From the NCBI GenBank assembly GCA_963708805.1, contig CAVPUA010000003.1:2968182-3032181 (forward strand): a stretch of DNA of 64,000 bases, read 5' to 3'. The stretch comes from CAVPUA01 sp963708805 (GTDB lineage: Bacteria > Actinomycetota > Actinomycetes > Mycobacteriales > Jatrophihabitantaceae). Below, in pieces: positions 29,682-39,584 of the stretch (position 1 is the stretch's first letter; every line of letters begins with the position of its first letter). Made by a program: the position numbers and the translations under genes. The notes below the pieces were generated by a model, which worked only from the letters and a program-made list of their open reading frames with translations, did no database searches and was not told the origin of the DNA.

Positions 29682-29930
29682 GGCGCCACGGTACGAGGCG
29701 AGGCTGTGTGTCGTCTCGGAGCGTGACGCGATTGTGGACCGAACCAGCGCTCCGCGACGGGTTTGGACCAAAATCGTGTTAGGGCGTGTCGATCAGCTGA
29801 TCGAAGGCCAGCCCGCTCGACCCCTCGCCGCGCCCGGTCTGGCGTTGGACGCGCAGCCAGGTGTGGATCGTCCGTCGATCCAGCGTTGGTACGACGTGCT
29901 GTACCCCGAACCCGTTTTTCTGAGCGCGGG

Positions 29931-30455
29931 CTACGCCTCGGACTGGGCGGTCTCGCGATGCGGCAGCTTCCAGTTGGGGCGCACGAAGTGGCAGGTGTAG
30001 CCCCACGGGATGCGTTCCAGGTAGTCCTGGTGCTCGGGCTCGGCCTCCCAGAACGGCCCGGCCGGCTCGACCTCCGTCACGACCTTGCCCGGCCACAACT
30101 TGGACGCGTCGACATCAGCGATGGTGTCGAGCGCGGTCTCGCGCTGCGCCTCGCTGGTGTAGAAGATCGCCGAGCGGTAGCTCGCCCCGACATCGTTGCC
30201 CTGGCGGTTCTTGGTCGACGGGTCGTGGATCTGGAAGAAGAACTCGAGCAGGTCGCGGAAGCTGAGCTGGCTCGGGTCGAAGACGATCTCCAAGGCCTCG
30301 GCGTGGTTGCCGTGGTGGCGGTAGGTCGCGTTCGGGACGTCGCCGCCGGAATAACCGACGCGCGTCGAGATCACGCCCGGCAGCTTGCGGACGAGATCCT
30401 GCACGCCCCAGAAACACCCACCGGCCAAGATCGCCGTTTCGGTCTGATTCGTCAT
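29931..30455 (-). CDS. msrA: Peptide-methionine (S)-S-oxide reductase MsrA
   Basis: A 174-residue MsrA, repairing oxidised methionine. The active-site motif GGCFWG is at residues 10-15, followed by GVISTRVGYSGGDVPNATY and HHGNHAEALEIVFDP, all conserved. The ATG at 30455 gives the standard N-terminus; the frame extends upstream without function. It is divergent from a thioesterase gene. Confidence 0.95.
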   Translation of the reverse strand: MTNQTETAILAGGCFWGVQDLVRKLPGVISTRVGYSGGDVPNATYRHHGNHAEALEIVFDPSQLSFRDLLEFFFQIHDPSTKNRQGNDVGASYRSAIFYTSEAQRETALDTIADVDASKLWPGKVVTEVEPAGPFWEAEPEHQDYLERIPWGYTCHFVRPNWKLPHRETAQSEA

Positions 30456-30542
30456 GGCTGACCACTCTCTTTCGTCTGGTTGTTCATAGGGTCCAACACC
30501 GGATGTGAGGTCGACGTTCCCGCCGCCTGGAAGGATGAACGG

Positions 30543-31367
30543 GTGCGGACGGTGGCGGTTCCCTGTGAGCACACCGAACTGTCGCCGTCATGCCAACTCC
30601 TGCGCCAGCTCGCCCTGACTCCCGCCGGCGACGGCTCGCTGACCGGCCGCGCACGGGGTGGCCGACTGGGCACGCGCGCGTTCGGTGGCCACCTGGCGGC
30701 GCAGAGCGTGCTGGCCGCGGCGGCCACGATCCCGCCCGAGCGCCAGCCGGATTCGCTGCACATGTACTTCCTCACGCCCGGCGATGTCGATCAGCCCTTC
30801 GACTATCACGTGACGACGCTGCGCGAAGGCGTGTCGACGAGCATCCGGCAGGTGACGGCGTCGCAGGGTGGAACGGTCCGCACCACGGCCCTGCTGTCGT
30901 TCGCCCGGGTCACGCCCGGGCCCGTCCGTCAGGACGCCGTCGCCGTCGTCGCCCCTCCGGCGCCGCAGCAGCACGAGGCCAAGCTGGCGGCCATGGTGTC
31001 GGGCCTGGACTATCGCTACTTCGACGATGTCGACGGGCCGAGCCGGCTGGCGTGGCTGCGGTGTGCGCACGACCTCGGCGACGACCCGCTGTGGCACGCG
31101 GTCGTGCTGGCCTTCGCGTCCGATCTCGGCACCGGCCGGGTCGTCGATCTACCCCACCAGGACGAACCCGGGCAGCGGCGGTCGGCGTCGCTCGACCATG
31201 CGATCTGGTTCCATCAGGCCGGCCGGGCCGACGAGTGGACCCAGTACCGACTGCACAGCCCGGTCTACGTCGAGAACCGCGGACTGGCGCAGGGTGAGCT
31301 GGTCGACGCCCACGGTCGGCTGGTCGCGTCCGTCGCCCAGCGGATGGCCATCTCGCGGCGGCTGTGA
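30543..31367 (+). CDS. TesB-like acyl-CoA thioesterase
   Basis: A 274-residue double-hotdog thioesterase. Signs are FGGHLAAQSVLAAAATIP with LHMYFLTPGDVDQPFDYHV in the first hotdog, and SLDHAIWFH (catalytic Asp) and GLAQGELVDAHGRLVAS (catalytic Gln) in the second. The GTG at 30543 follows AAGGA. It would hydrolyse acyl-CoA to free acid and CoA in the cytoplasm; chain preference unknown. Confidence 0.88.
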   Translation: MRTVAVPCEHTELSPSCQLLRQLALTPAGDGSLTGRARGGRLGTRAFGGHLAAQSVLAAAATIPPERQPDSLHMYFLTPGDVDQPFDYHVTTLREGVSTSIRQVTASQGGTVRTTALLSFARVTPGPVRQDAVAVVAPPAPQQHEAKLAAMVSGLDYRYFDDVDGPSRLAWLRCAHDLGDDPLWHAVVLAFASDLGTGRVVDLPHQDEPGQRRSASLDHAIWFHQAGRADEWTQYRLHSPVYVENRGLAQGELVDAHGRLVASVAQRMAISRRL

Positions 31368-31401
31368 TTCGGACCCCTGCCACTTCCATTTATAGCAGGG
31401 T

Positions 31402-31457
31402 TTCGTGCCGCTCATGAGCGGCACGAATCTGATCTAGGGTCGCCGATCTCAGATCGG
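31402..31457. promoter_or_regulatory. Two palindromes upstream of the HelR-like gene
   Basis: A perfect 26-bp palindrome without loop spans 31402-31427 (half-site ttcgtgccgctca). A second, ccgatct-c-agatcgg, spans 31443-31457, ending 10 bases before the GTG start at 31468. The first could also act as a terminator hairpin for the thioesterase gene, but it lacks a T-run. Dense palindromes this close to the start suggest operator sites. Confidence 0.5.
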
Positions 31458-31467
31458 AGATGATCAC

Positions 31468-33615
31468 GTGAGCCCCCTGACCAGCAGCGCATTCGACCTG
31501 CCCGCCCGGCTCGCCGCGAAGGCCGACCCGGCGCTCATCGCCGCCGATGAGCTGCACTTCGCGGCGATCTCGGCGAGCCTGAGCCAGACGATCGCCGAGC
31601 TCACCGATCGCCTCGACGCCGAACGCAAGGCACCGGGCGGGATCGGCCAGGAGGCGATGGACCGCGACCTCGAGGTGCACCGCCTGACCGCGCGCGTGCG
31701 CGCCCTGCGCCGCTTCGGCCTTGACCTCTGCCTGGGTCATTTCGTTCGCGCCGGCGAGACCGTCTACATCGGACGGCTGGGCCTCACCGACACCGACGGT
31801 CGCCGGCTACTGCTGGACTGGCGTTCACCTGCGGCCGAGCCGTTCTTCGCCGCCACCCACGCCCATCCCCTCGGGCTGACCAGCCGCCGCCGGTATCGCT
31901 GGACGCACGGCCGGATCGGCGACTACTGGGACGAGGTGTTCGCTGCCGAGGGGTTCGAGGGGCATGCCGCGCTGGACGACCAGTCGGCGTTCCTCGCGAG
32001 CCTGGCCGGCAACCGCTCCGCTCGCATGCGCGACGTGCTCGGCACCATCCAGGCCGACCAGGACGCGATCATCCGGGCCGGCTCGCAGGGCGCTCTCGTC
32101 GTCGACGGCGGTCCGGGCACGGGCAAGACCGTTGTCGCGCTGCACCGCGCCGCCTACCTGCTCTATTCCGATCCGCGGCTGAGCCACCACCGGGGCGGTG
32201 TGCTGTTCGTCGGCCCGCACCAGCCCTACCTCGACTACATAGCCGACGTGCTGCCCAGCCTGGGTGAGGAGGGCGTGCAGACGTGCACGCTGCGCGACCT
32301 CGTCGTCGAGGGACGCACGGCCGCGGTCGAGACCGATCCGCGCGTGGCCGGGCTCAAGTCGTCGATCGAGATGGTGGGTGCGATCGAGGCGGCCGTCCGG
32401 TTCTACGAGGAGCCGCCCAGGGCCCCGATGACGGTGTCGACCCACTGGTCCGACGCGCGGCTGAGCGCCGCCGACTGGGCCGAGGCGTTCGAGGTGCCCG
32501 ATCCCGGTACGCCGCACAACGAGGCGCGCGACCAGGTCTGGGACGAGCTGCTGACGATCTTGATCGATCAGCACGACGACGACGTCCCGACCGATCAGCT
32601 GCGCACCGCGCTGCAGCGGCATCGAGAGCTGGTCGGCGCGTTCAACCGGGCCTGGCCGTCGCTCGAGGCCAGCGACCTGGTCGGCGATCTGTGGTCGGTG
32701 CCGGCCTACCTGCGCCGGTGCGCTCCGTGGCTCGGGCCCGACGAGGTTCGCGCCCTGCAGCGCGAGGACCCCCAGGCCTGGACCGCGTCCGACCTGCCCC
32801 TGCTCGACGCGGCCCGGCGGCGTCTCGGCGATCCCGAGACGTCGCGCCGCCGGCGGCAGCAGCAGACCGCGCTGGCCGCTGACCGCGAGCTGATGGATCA
32901 GGTGATCGACGACCTGATCGCCGCCGACGACTCCGAGCTGCTCGTGATGTCGATGCTGCGTCGACCGGACATGCAGTACGTCCTGGTCGACGAGCCGTCG
33001 GCGGTCAGTGGCGATCCGGACCGGTTGGGCGGCCCGTTCGCGCACATCGTCGTGGACGAGGCCCAGGAACTCACCGACGCCGAGTGGCAGATGCTGCTGT
33101 CGCGCTGTCCGTCGCGCAGCGTCACCGTCGTCGGCGACCGCGCCCAGGCCCGGCACGGATTCGCCGAGTCGTGGACGTCGCGACTGCACCGCGTCGGACT
33201 CGGCCACGTCTCGGTGGCGTCGTTGACGATCAACTACCGCACTCCGTCCGAGATCATGATCGAGGCCGAGCCGGTGATCCGGGCCGTGCTCCCCGACGCC
33301 AACGTGCCGACCTCGATCCGTGACGGTGGCGTCCCGGTGATTCATGCGTCGACCGCGGAGCGGGACTCGATCCTCGGCGGCTGGCTGGCGACCCATCTGG
33401 AGGGAATTGCCTGCGTGGTCGGCGATCCGTCCTTCCGGTCGACTCCGCGCGTCCGGTCGTTGGCTCCGGAGCTGACCAAGGGTCTCGAGTTCGACCTGGT
33501 GGTGCTGGTCGACCCGGAGTCGTTCGGCAGCGACATCGATGGGGCAACAGAGGGAGCCGTCGACCGCTACGTCGCGATGACCCGGGCGACTCAGCAGCTC
33601 GTCATCCTCGAGTGA
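31468..33615 (+). CDS. helR: HelR/HelD-like RNA polymerase recycling ATPase
   Basis: A 715-residue intact SF1-like motor. The N-terminal helical region (residues 1-100) fits the arm that enters the polymerase; Walker A GGPGTGKTVVALHRAAYLLY lies near 213-232; helicase motif II IVVDEAQELTDAEWQML near 528; VVGDRAQARHG; motif V-like TKGLEFDLVVLVDPE and the end motif RYVAMTRATQQLVIL. HelR proteins of actinobacteria remove stalled RNA polymerase and can protect against rifamycins. Start GTG 31468. Rifamycin-associated element consensus is not seen upstream. Confidence 0.88.
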   Translation: MSPLTSSAFDLPARLAAKADPALIAADELHFAAISASLSQTIAELTDRLDAERKAPGGIGQEAMDRDLEVHRLTARVRALRRFGLDLCLGHFVRAGETVYIGRLGLTDTDGRRLLLDWRSPAAEPFFAATHAHPLGLTSRRRYRWTHGRIGDYWDEVFAAEGFEGHAALDDQSAFLASLAGNRSARMRDVLGTIQADQDAIIRAGSQGALVVDGGPGTGKTVVALHRAAYLLYSDPRLSHHRGGVLFVGPHQPYLDYIADVLPSLGEEGVQTCTLRDLVVEGRTAAVETDPRVAGLKSSIEMVGAIEAAVRFYEEPPRAPMTVSTHWSDARLSAADWAEAFEVPDPGTPHNEARDQVWDELLTILIDQHDDDVPTDQLRTALQRHRELVGAFNRAWPSLEASDLVGDLWSVPAYLRRCAPWLGPDEVRALQREDPQAWTASDLPLLDAARRRLGDPETSRRRRQQQTALAADRELMDQVIDDLIAADDSELLVMSMLRRPDMQYVLVDEPSAVSGDPDRLGGPFAHIVVDEAQELTDAEWQMLLSRCPSRSVTVVGDRAQARHGFAESWTSRLHRVGLGHVSVASLTINYRTPSEIMIEAEPVIRAVLPDANVPTSIRDGGVPVIHASTAERDSILGGWLATHLEGIACVVGDPSFRSTPRVRSLAPELTKGLEFDLVVLVDPESFGSDIDGATEGAVDRYVAMTRATQQLVILE

Positions 33616-33701
33616 CTACCCGTCGTGCCGGTATGCACCTGGAGCGTTGCTTCGTCCCGTGAATCCAGCGCTGAAGCCCAGCTCCGGGGTGCAAAGCCGG
33701 C

Positions 33702-34373
33702 TCACGGCTGGCCCCACTGGGCGCCGTTCCAGTACAGCATCTGCCCCGGCGTCGTCGGATGCGGATACAGACCCGGTGGTGGACCGGTCTGTCGATGTCG
33801 GTGGCGCCTCGAGGCCCGGACGATCAGCACGATCGCGCCGGCCCCGATCACGAACATCGAGCCGACCGCGCCCAGGATGAACCCCAGCACCGAGACGAAC
33901 AGCGACCCGAGGTCGCGACTGAGCAGCATCTGATCGCCGGGCTGAGCGATCTCGATCCGATATCGCCCGCCGGACGACACCTCGAACGAGACAGCGCCCG
34001 AGTAGATCGCTCCGTTGCGGGTGATCGTCTCGTTTGCGGTCAGCTCCGACGTCCGCACCGGCCGGCCGCCGGCGTCCGTCACTTCGACATCGGACGGTGC
34101 GATCGTGATCGCGTTCTCCTGGGAGTAGGTGAAGCCTCCCCCGCCCGACTGCGTGCCGTTGCGTTGGAAGACCACCCACTTGCCGCGGGTCAGCGTCACG
34201 ACTTGATCCATCGGCGTCGCGTAGGCGCGGCCGGTGAGACCCTTGCCGAGTGCCGGTCCGATCCGCACGGCGATCGTGACCGCGCACGCGACGAACGCGA
34301 GGGCGCCGACGATGATCAGCGCCAAGCCGATCCTCTTCGTCCCCCCACCGCGAACGACGGATTGCGTGCTCAT
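33702..34373 (-). CDS. Membrane protein with C-terminal DUF2510-like tail
   Basis: A 223-residue protein: helix (RIGLALIIVGALAFVACAVTIAV), an outside beta-rich region of about 110 residues, a second helix (LFVSVLGFILGAVGSMFVIG), and a cytoplasmic tail GLYPHPTTPGQMLYWNGAQW, the DUF2510 pattern. The ATG at 34373 overlaps the stop of the TPR membrane protein. Last gene of a three-gene unit with a TPR membrane protein and an AAA ATPase. Function unknown. Confidence 0.75.
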   Translation of the reverse strand: MSTQSVVRGGGTKRIGLALIIVGALAFVACAVTIAVRIGPALGKGLTGRAYATPMDQVVTLTRGKWVVFQRNGTQSGGGGFTYSQENAITIAPSDVEVTDAGGRPVRTSELTANETITRNGAIYSGAVSFEVSSGGRYRIEIAQPGDQMLLSRDLGSLFVSVLGFILGAVGSMFVIGAGAIVLIVRASRRHRHRQTGPPPGLYPHPTTPGQMLYWNGAQWGQP

Positions 34374-35638
34374 GGACGAGTTGCGGCGCGCTTGCGGATC
34401 CGCCATACGAGCACGAGTGCGAGTGCGACGAGAGCGACGGCGAGGGGCACCAAGATGTCGGCCGCATTGGGCGAACTCAGGCATCCGAGTACGCAGAAGG
34501 CGGCGCCGACGATCAGCGCGACGACGATGAAGCCCACGGTGCGAGAACCCAGGACGTAGAAGCGCTTTCCATCCCGCGCCGCGACCTGCCGTTGCCGGGT
34601 CGACCACAGGGTGAGGCGGGCGATCAAGCCCAGGGCGGCGGCGCTCGGGAAGACCACCGCGTCGGCCGAGCGCGACACCGCACCGACCACGAGGGCAAGC
34701 ACGGCCAGCAGATCACACACGATCGCGATGAGGATTCCCGGACGGCGCACCGCGTCACCGACCATGCGGCGAAGCGGCGGGGTGAGCCGCGAGAGGAACC
34801 GGACCGCGTACCAGGCCGGCACGATGAGCAGGAGGGCCGGGACGGCCCGCACGACGGGCGATGTGGATGTCGAGGTCGACGAGTCCGTCAGTTTGCTGGC
34901 GATGAAGGCGACCACGAAGATCAGGTACGCCGTCCGGGCGAGGAAGAGGTGCACCACCAGGTCGAGATTGCGACGGCTCGTCTGAGCCCTGGGATCGGCG
35001 CGCACGGCCGTCGCGAAACCGCCCGCCGCCAACGCCAGGTGCCCGGGACTGCCGAAGCGACGGCGGCCCAGGTGCAGGCGAGCCAGCTCGTTGTGGGCCG
35101 AGGTGTTGTCGGGATCGAGCGCCAAGGCCCGCTGAAATGCCGCTTCGGCGTCAGCGCGACGGCCGTCGGCGGCGGCCACGTTCCCGACCGAGACGTGTGC
35201 GTCGGGTGACGTCGGCGCTAGCGCCAAGCCCCACTCGGCGACCGCGCGCGCCTCGTCCAGGTTGCGGCGCGCCGCCACCAATGTCTGAGCCAGCGCGCGA
35301 TAGGTCGTGGACTGGTGGGGGGCGAGCGCGACCGATCGACGAGCCATCGCGATCGCCTCGTCGTGGCGACCCAACTTGGACAGCGAGATGCTCGCCAAAC
35401 GGTAGGCCCACTCCTGGTCCGGCGCCGCCGACGACGCGGCGGCGGCGGCGTGGACGGAATCCTCGTAGGCGCCGAGGTTCAGCCGTGCGAGCGACAGCAG
35501 ACACAGTGCGCGGTAGTTCTGTGGATCGCCGGCCAGCGCCGAGGCCAGCAGTTGCGCCGCCTCGGCCCAGCGCGACAGGTCCCCGAGAGCCGCGGCCCGT
35601 TCGACGGCCGAATGAACCTCGGTCGAGTCGATGCTCAC
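34370..35638 (-). CDS. TPR-containing polytopic membrane protein
   Basis: A 422-residue protein starting at the GTG that overlaps the TGA of the AAA gene (GTGA). Residues 1-200 are tetratricopeptide repeats (for example AEAAFQRALALDPDNTSAHNELARLHLG); then about six transmembrane helices. Second gene of the three-gene unit. TPRs usually dock partner proteins, so it may hold the AAA ATPase at the membrane; that is inference. Confidence 0.8.
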   Translation of the reverse strand: MSIDSTEVHSAVERAAALGDLSRWAEAAQLLASALAGDPQNYRALCLLSLARLNLGAYEDSVHAAAAASSAAPDQEWAYRLASISLSKLGRHDEAIAMARRSVALAPHQSTTYRALAQTLVAARRNLDEARAVAEWGLALAPTSPDAHVSVGNVAAADGRRADAEAAFQRALALDPDNTSAHNELARLHLGRRRFGSPGHLALAAGGFATAVRADPRAQTSRRNLDLVVHLFLARTAYLIFVVAFIASKLTDSSTSTSTSPVVRAVPALLLIVPAWYAVRFLSRLTPPLRRMVGDAVRRPGILIAIVCDLLAVLALVVGAVSRSADAVVFPSAAALGLIARLTLWSTRQRQVAARDGKRFYVLGSRTVGFIVVALIVGAAFCVLGCLSSPNAADILVPLAVALVALALVLVWRIRKRAATRP

Positions 35639-36871
35639 AGCAGTCGCCGGCGTTTCAGGTAGACCAGCAGGTCGTCGTAGGAACCGTTGTCGTTGGCGAA
35701 CTGGGCGACGTTGCGCGCGGTGTCCATCCACGGACCCACGGACGGTCGCACCTCGCCGAGGGCGGCCTCGACATCGCGCATCTCGATCATCCGGATCGTG
35801 CCGCTGCGCGCCGAGTCCATCAGCGCGCGTTCGGCCGCGACCTCACAGACGTAGGCCAGGTCGGCCCCGGAGAGCCCATCGGTCTTGCGGGCCAGCTTGC
35901 CGACGTCGATGTTCGCGATGGGTCGATCGCGAAGGTGGTAGCGCAGGATCGCCTCGCGGGCCGGCTCGTCGGGCGGCAGGACGAGCAGCATCCGGTCGAA
36001 GCGCCCCGGACGGCGCAGCGCGACATCGACGTCCCAGGGGTGGTTGGTTGCGCCCAGCACGAAGACGCCCTCGTTGTTGCTGGTGGCTCCGTCCATCTCT
36101 GACAGGAGCTGGTTCACCGATCCCCGCGCCGCGCTGTTGCGCTGCTGGCTTCGCTTCTGGCCGAGCGCATCGATCTCATCGAGGAAGATCACGCAGGGCG
36201 CGTTGCGTCGAGCGATCTCGAACAGTTCGTGGACGTTGCGCTCGCTCTGCCCGACGAACATGTCGAGCACGTCGGCGAGTGAGACGGCCAGGAACCTGGC
36301 GTTCATCTCGCCGGCCAGGGCGCGCGCGATGAAGGTCTTGCCGCAGCCGGGCGGACCGTAGAGCAGCAGCCCGCCGCGCAGCGACTTCCCGTACAACCGG
36401 CCGAGCTCGGGATTGCGCAGAGGCGCGAGGACGCTCGCCTCCAGCCGCTGCTTGACCTCGGCCATGCCCCCGACGTCGGACAGCGTGAGGCCGGTGCGCT
36501 CGACCTCGAACGCGGCCGGTTCCTGACCGCCGTCGGTGTACTGGGGCGGCACGACGTCGACTAGTTCGGCGTCGAGACGGCGAAGGATGTCCACCTCGGA
36601 CTCGTCGTCGGCCGGGGGCGACTCCGGGGCAACCGTGCGGACCGGAGATCAGGCGGATCGCCGCCGTGTTCGTCGGCTCGCGGCGCAGGATCTCGGCCGC
36701 CTCGCGGACGGCGTCGTCGTGCTGACCGGCCGCGTCGAGCAACTGGGCCAGATGCAGTCGAAGCACGACATCGTCGGGCGCGGCGGCGACCGCCGCGCGC
36801 AGGCTGGCCAAAACCGGGTCAGGCGTCACTGGGTCAGTCTTCCTCGCCGAGGCGTCTGGGAGTCGGCTCAT
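35635..36871 (-). CDS. AAA+ ATPase with N-terminal TPR region, one frameshift
   Basis: The ATG at 36871 begins a TPR-like region (DDVVLRLHLAQLLDAAGQHD). The frame changes around 36630-36645, after which an FtsH/Cdc48-like AAA module follows: Walker A YGPPGCGKTFIARAL, Walker B VIFLDEIDALGQKRSQQ, and ATNHPWDVDVALRRPGRFDR with arginine fingers. It ends in KRRRLL. Without repair, the AAA part could start alone at 36594. First gene of the AAA-TPR-membrane operon. Confidence 0.78.
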
Positions 36872-36979
36872 CGCCGCTCGGACCATACCGAAACTTAACA
36901 CTCTGTCCAAGCGGGTTCGACTCTTCGCGGGCGTCGACCCAGGCCGGCGCGATCAGCTTCCGCCGACGCTGATCACGGT

Positions 36980-37405
36980 TCACGCCCAGAGACGGCTCGG
37001 CGTGATCAGCAGCGGGACGGAGTACTCGGCGGCGAACTGCTCCGGAGTTCCGAACAGGGTGCCTATTCGCTCGGCGTACTTCGCGAGATAGCCCGGATTT
37101 TCATCGGCCGCCGGGATCTCGGGTGCGAGTCGGGCGGTGCCCTGCACGCGAATCACGTCGCGACCCACATCGGTGACGTCCAGCCCGAGTGCGACGCGTG
37201 GGTTCTGCTCGAGATTGCGCAGCTTGGCCTTGCTCGGCTGGCTGTAGACGACGATCGTCTCGTCGGCGCGCACCAGGAACCAGACCGGCACCGTCACCGG
37301 CTGCCCACCAGGCCGGACGGTCGTGAGCCAGGCCATCAGGTTGCCGCGCAACCGTCCCTCGACGTGTTCGCGCCGCTCGACGGACAGGTGCTCAGTCAAC
37401 GTCAT
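36980..37405 (-). CDS. PPOX-class F420-dependent oxidoreductase family protein
   Basis: A 141-residue split-barrel protein. LTTVRPGGQPVTVPVWFLV, then VVYSQPSKAKLRNLEQNPRVAL and the final LLITPSRLWA match the pyridoxamine-phosphate-oxidase-like family (TIGR03667-type) in F420-producing actinobacteria. It is predicted to bind F420 and reduce small substrates. It is divergent from an exporter gene. Confidence 0.85.
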   Translation of the reverse strand: MTLTEHLSVERREHVEGRLRGNLMAWLTTVRPGGQPVTVPVWFLVRADETIVVYSQPSKAKLRNLEQNPRVALGLDVTDVGRDVIRVQGTARLAPEIPAADENPGYLAKYAERIGTLFGTPEQFAAEYSVPLLITPSRLWA

Positions 37406-37523
37406 CGCTGTCCCTCCATTCTCACGATGCGGTCACGCTAGGCGAAGGGTCCGACAGAACCGCCGCCGGTCGTGCCAGCGCCGTGTGCGCGCTCTGTCAG
37501 CACCGCCTGGCAAGGTTTCGCCC

Positions 37524-39001
37524 ATGACGACTACCGCCACCGCTCGCCGGGGACCCACCGCCGAGACGGTCTACCGCCACCGCTGGCTGATCCTGGCCGT
37601 GGTGCTCGCCGCCGAGTGCATGGACCTCATCGACTCGACGGTCGTCAACGTGGCCGCCCCGCCGATCGCCCGCGACTTCCACGCGTCGCTCGACCTCGCT
37701 CGAATGGATCTTGAGCGGCTATCCGCTGGCGATCTCGGTCGGGCTGATCCTCGGCGGACGGCTCGGCGACCTGTTCGGCCGGCGCTCGATGTTCCTGATC
37801 GGCGCTACCGGCTTCACCCTCGCCTCGGCGCTGTGCGGGCTCTCGCCCGAACACCGGCGTGCTGATCACGGCCCGGCTGATCCAGGGCGGCTTCGCGGCG
37901 ATGATGCTGCCGCAGGGCTTCGGCGTGCTGCGCGAGACGTTCCCCGAGGACGAGCGGCAGAAGGCGTTCGCGCTGTTCGGCCCGGTGATCGGGCTGTCGG
38001 CCGTCTTCGGCCCGCTGATCGGCGGCGTCGTTGGTCGACTGGAACCTGTTCGGCTCGGGCTGGCGGCTGGTCTTCCTGGTCAACGTCCCGATCGGCGTCG
38101 CCGCAGTGGCGGCCGGCCTCCGGCTGCTGCCCCACTCCGAGCGCGACCGCAACATCCAGCTCGACCTCGTCGGCACCGCCCTCGTCGCGCTGTTCGCGGT
38201 CCTGCTCGTCTACCCGCTGATCGAGGGACGCGACCACGGCTGGCCGTGGTGGACGTACGCGTCGATGGCGCTCGGCGTGGTGCTGCTCGTCATCTTCGGC
38301 TTCTACCAGCGCCAGCGCGAGCGCAACGAACCTCGACCCGCTGGTGACGCCCAGCGTCTTCGCGCACCGCGGCTACACGGCCGGGCTGATCTTCGCCGCG
38401 CTGTTCTTCGCCGGAATCGGCGGCACGCTGCTGTGCTCGACGCTGTTCCTGCAGATCGGCCAGCAGTACACCCCGATCCACGCCGCGCTGTGCACGGTGC
38501 CGCTTGTCGGTCGGCCTGGTCGTCGGCTCGGGCCTGTCCGGTGGCTTCCTCGGACCGAAGTTCGGCCGGCTGACGATCCAGGGCGGCGTGGTCGTCTGCG
38601 GCGTCGGATGGGGGCTGGTCGCGATCGCGGCCCGCAGCCATCACGAGCTCGGCTTCGTCGGCCTGATGCCCGGGCTGTTCGTCGCCGGGCTCGGGCTGGG
38701 CCTGGTCGTCGCGCCGATGTTCGACATCGTGCTGGCGGCGGTCACCGACCGCGAGACCGGTTCGGCCTCGGGCGTACTCAACGCGACCCAGCAGCTGGCG
38801 ACGTCCGTGGGTATCGCGGTCTTCGGCACCGTCTTCTTCGACGCCGTTGCCGGCGGCGATTTCCACAGCGGCCTGACCCGCGCGATGGTCGTCGAGGTGA
38901 TCGCGATGGGGGCGTTGCTGATGATCTCGCCGTTGTTGCCCCGGCTGGCCCGGGAGCCTCAACCCGAGAGTGTGGCCGCGACCGAGACCGCCGGTGCCTA
39001 G
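37524..39001 (+). CDS. MFS drug exporter (DHA2/EmrB-QacA type), multiply frameshifted
   Basis: One product of about 490 residues can be read from ATG 37524 to 39001 in pieces. Motifs include LIDSTVVNVAAPPIARDF in helix 1, the helix 2-3 loop GRLGDLFGRRSMFL (motif A), GGWRLVFLVNVPIG-like (here GSGWRLVFLVNVPIG) and late helices. Single extra bases at about 37702, 37847, 38031, 38331 and 38504 account for every break; each removal restores a conserved segment. Twelve to fourteen helices are expected. Substrate unknown. Confidence 0.8.
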
Positions 39002-39044
39002 ACGGGCGCCAACGGGGCAGCCGCCTCGCGCCTAGGCTGCGCGC

Positions 39045-39542
39045 GTGCGGATGAACGCGGAATGGGCAGCTGCGCGGTTGACCGCGTCGCGGGTGGCCCG
39101 GTTGGCCACCGTCGACGCCGGCGGCCTACCGCACCTGGTGCCTATCGTCTTCGCCCTGTCGGGGCAGACGATCTACTCGGCGGTGGACGCCAAACCAAAG
39201 AGCACGCTGGCGCTCAAGCGCCTGGACAACATCGCCAACAATCCTGGGGTCAGCGTTCTCGTCGACGAATACTCCGAGGACTGGACGCGGCTGTGGTGGG
39301 CCCGAGCTGATGCGACCGCGAGGATCCTGCTCAACGACGACCCCGAGGCGGTCTCGGCGCTCGTCGAGCTCGCGGATCGGTATCCGCAGTACCGCTCCCA
39401 ACCGCCGCCGGGGCCGGTGATCGCGCTCGACGTGACACGCTGGTCGGCCTGGGCGGCGACCGACCCTGATACGCCAGTGGACGCCGCAAGCCAGGCGTCC
39501 ACGAGACCGGAAGTGGCGCAGCGCACCTCGACCTCAAGTTGA
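39045..39542 (+). CDS. PPOX-class F420-dependent oxidoreductase family protein
   Basis: A 165-residue protein of the TIGR03668-like group. ASRVARLATVDAGGLPHLVP, the FMN/F420-barrel strand IYSAVDAKPKSTLALKRLDN and DWTRLWWARADATARIL are diagnostic. Start GTG 39045 or ATG 39051. Distinct from the PPOX protein encoded at 36980; cofactor inferred from family only. Confidence 0.85.
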   Translation: MRMNAEWAAARLTASRVARLATVDAGGLPHLVPIVFALSGQTIYSAVDAKPKSTLALKRLDNIANNPGVSVLVDEYSEDWTRLWWARADATARILLNDDPEAVSALVELADRYPQYRSQPPPGPVIALDVTRWSAWAATDPDTPVDAASQASTRPEVAQRTSTSS

Positions 39543-39584
39543 TCTTTGCAGAGACTTCGCACCCTCCGACCTAGCATTCGTCCC

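Noticed and set aside
29779..29930. RRTIHTWLR-like HTH segment, possibly a transposase remnant
   Set aside because: Only about ten residues resemble a transposase HTH; no catalytic DDE part, terminal repeats or target duplication nearby.
31825..33396. 523-residue minus-strand open frame
   Set aside because: Shadow of the HelR-like gene on the opposite strand.
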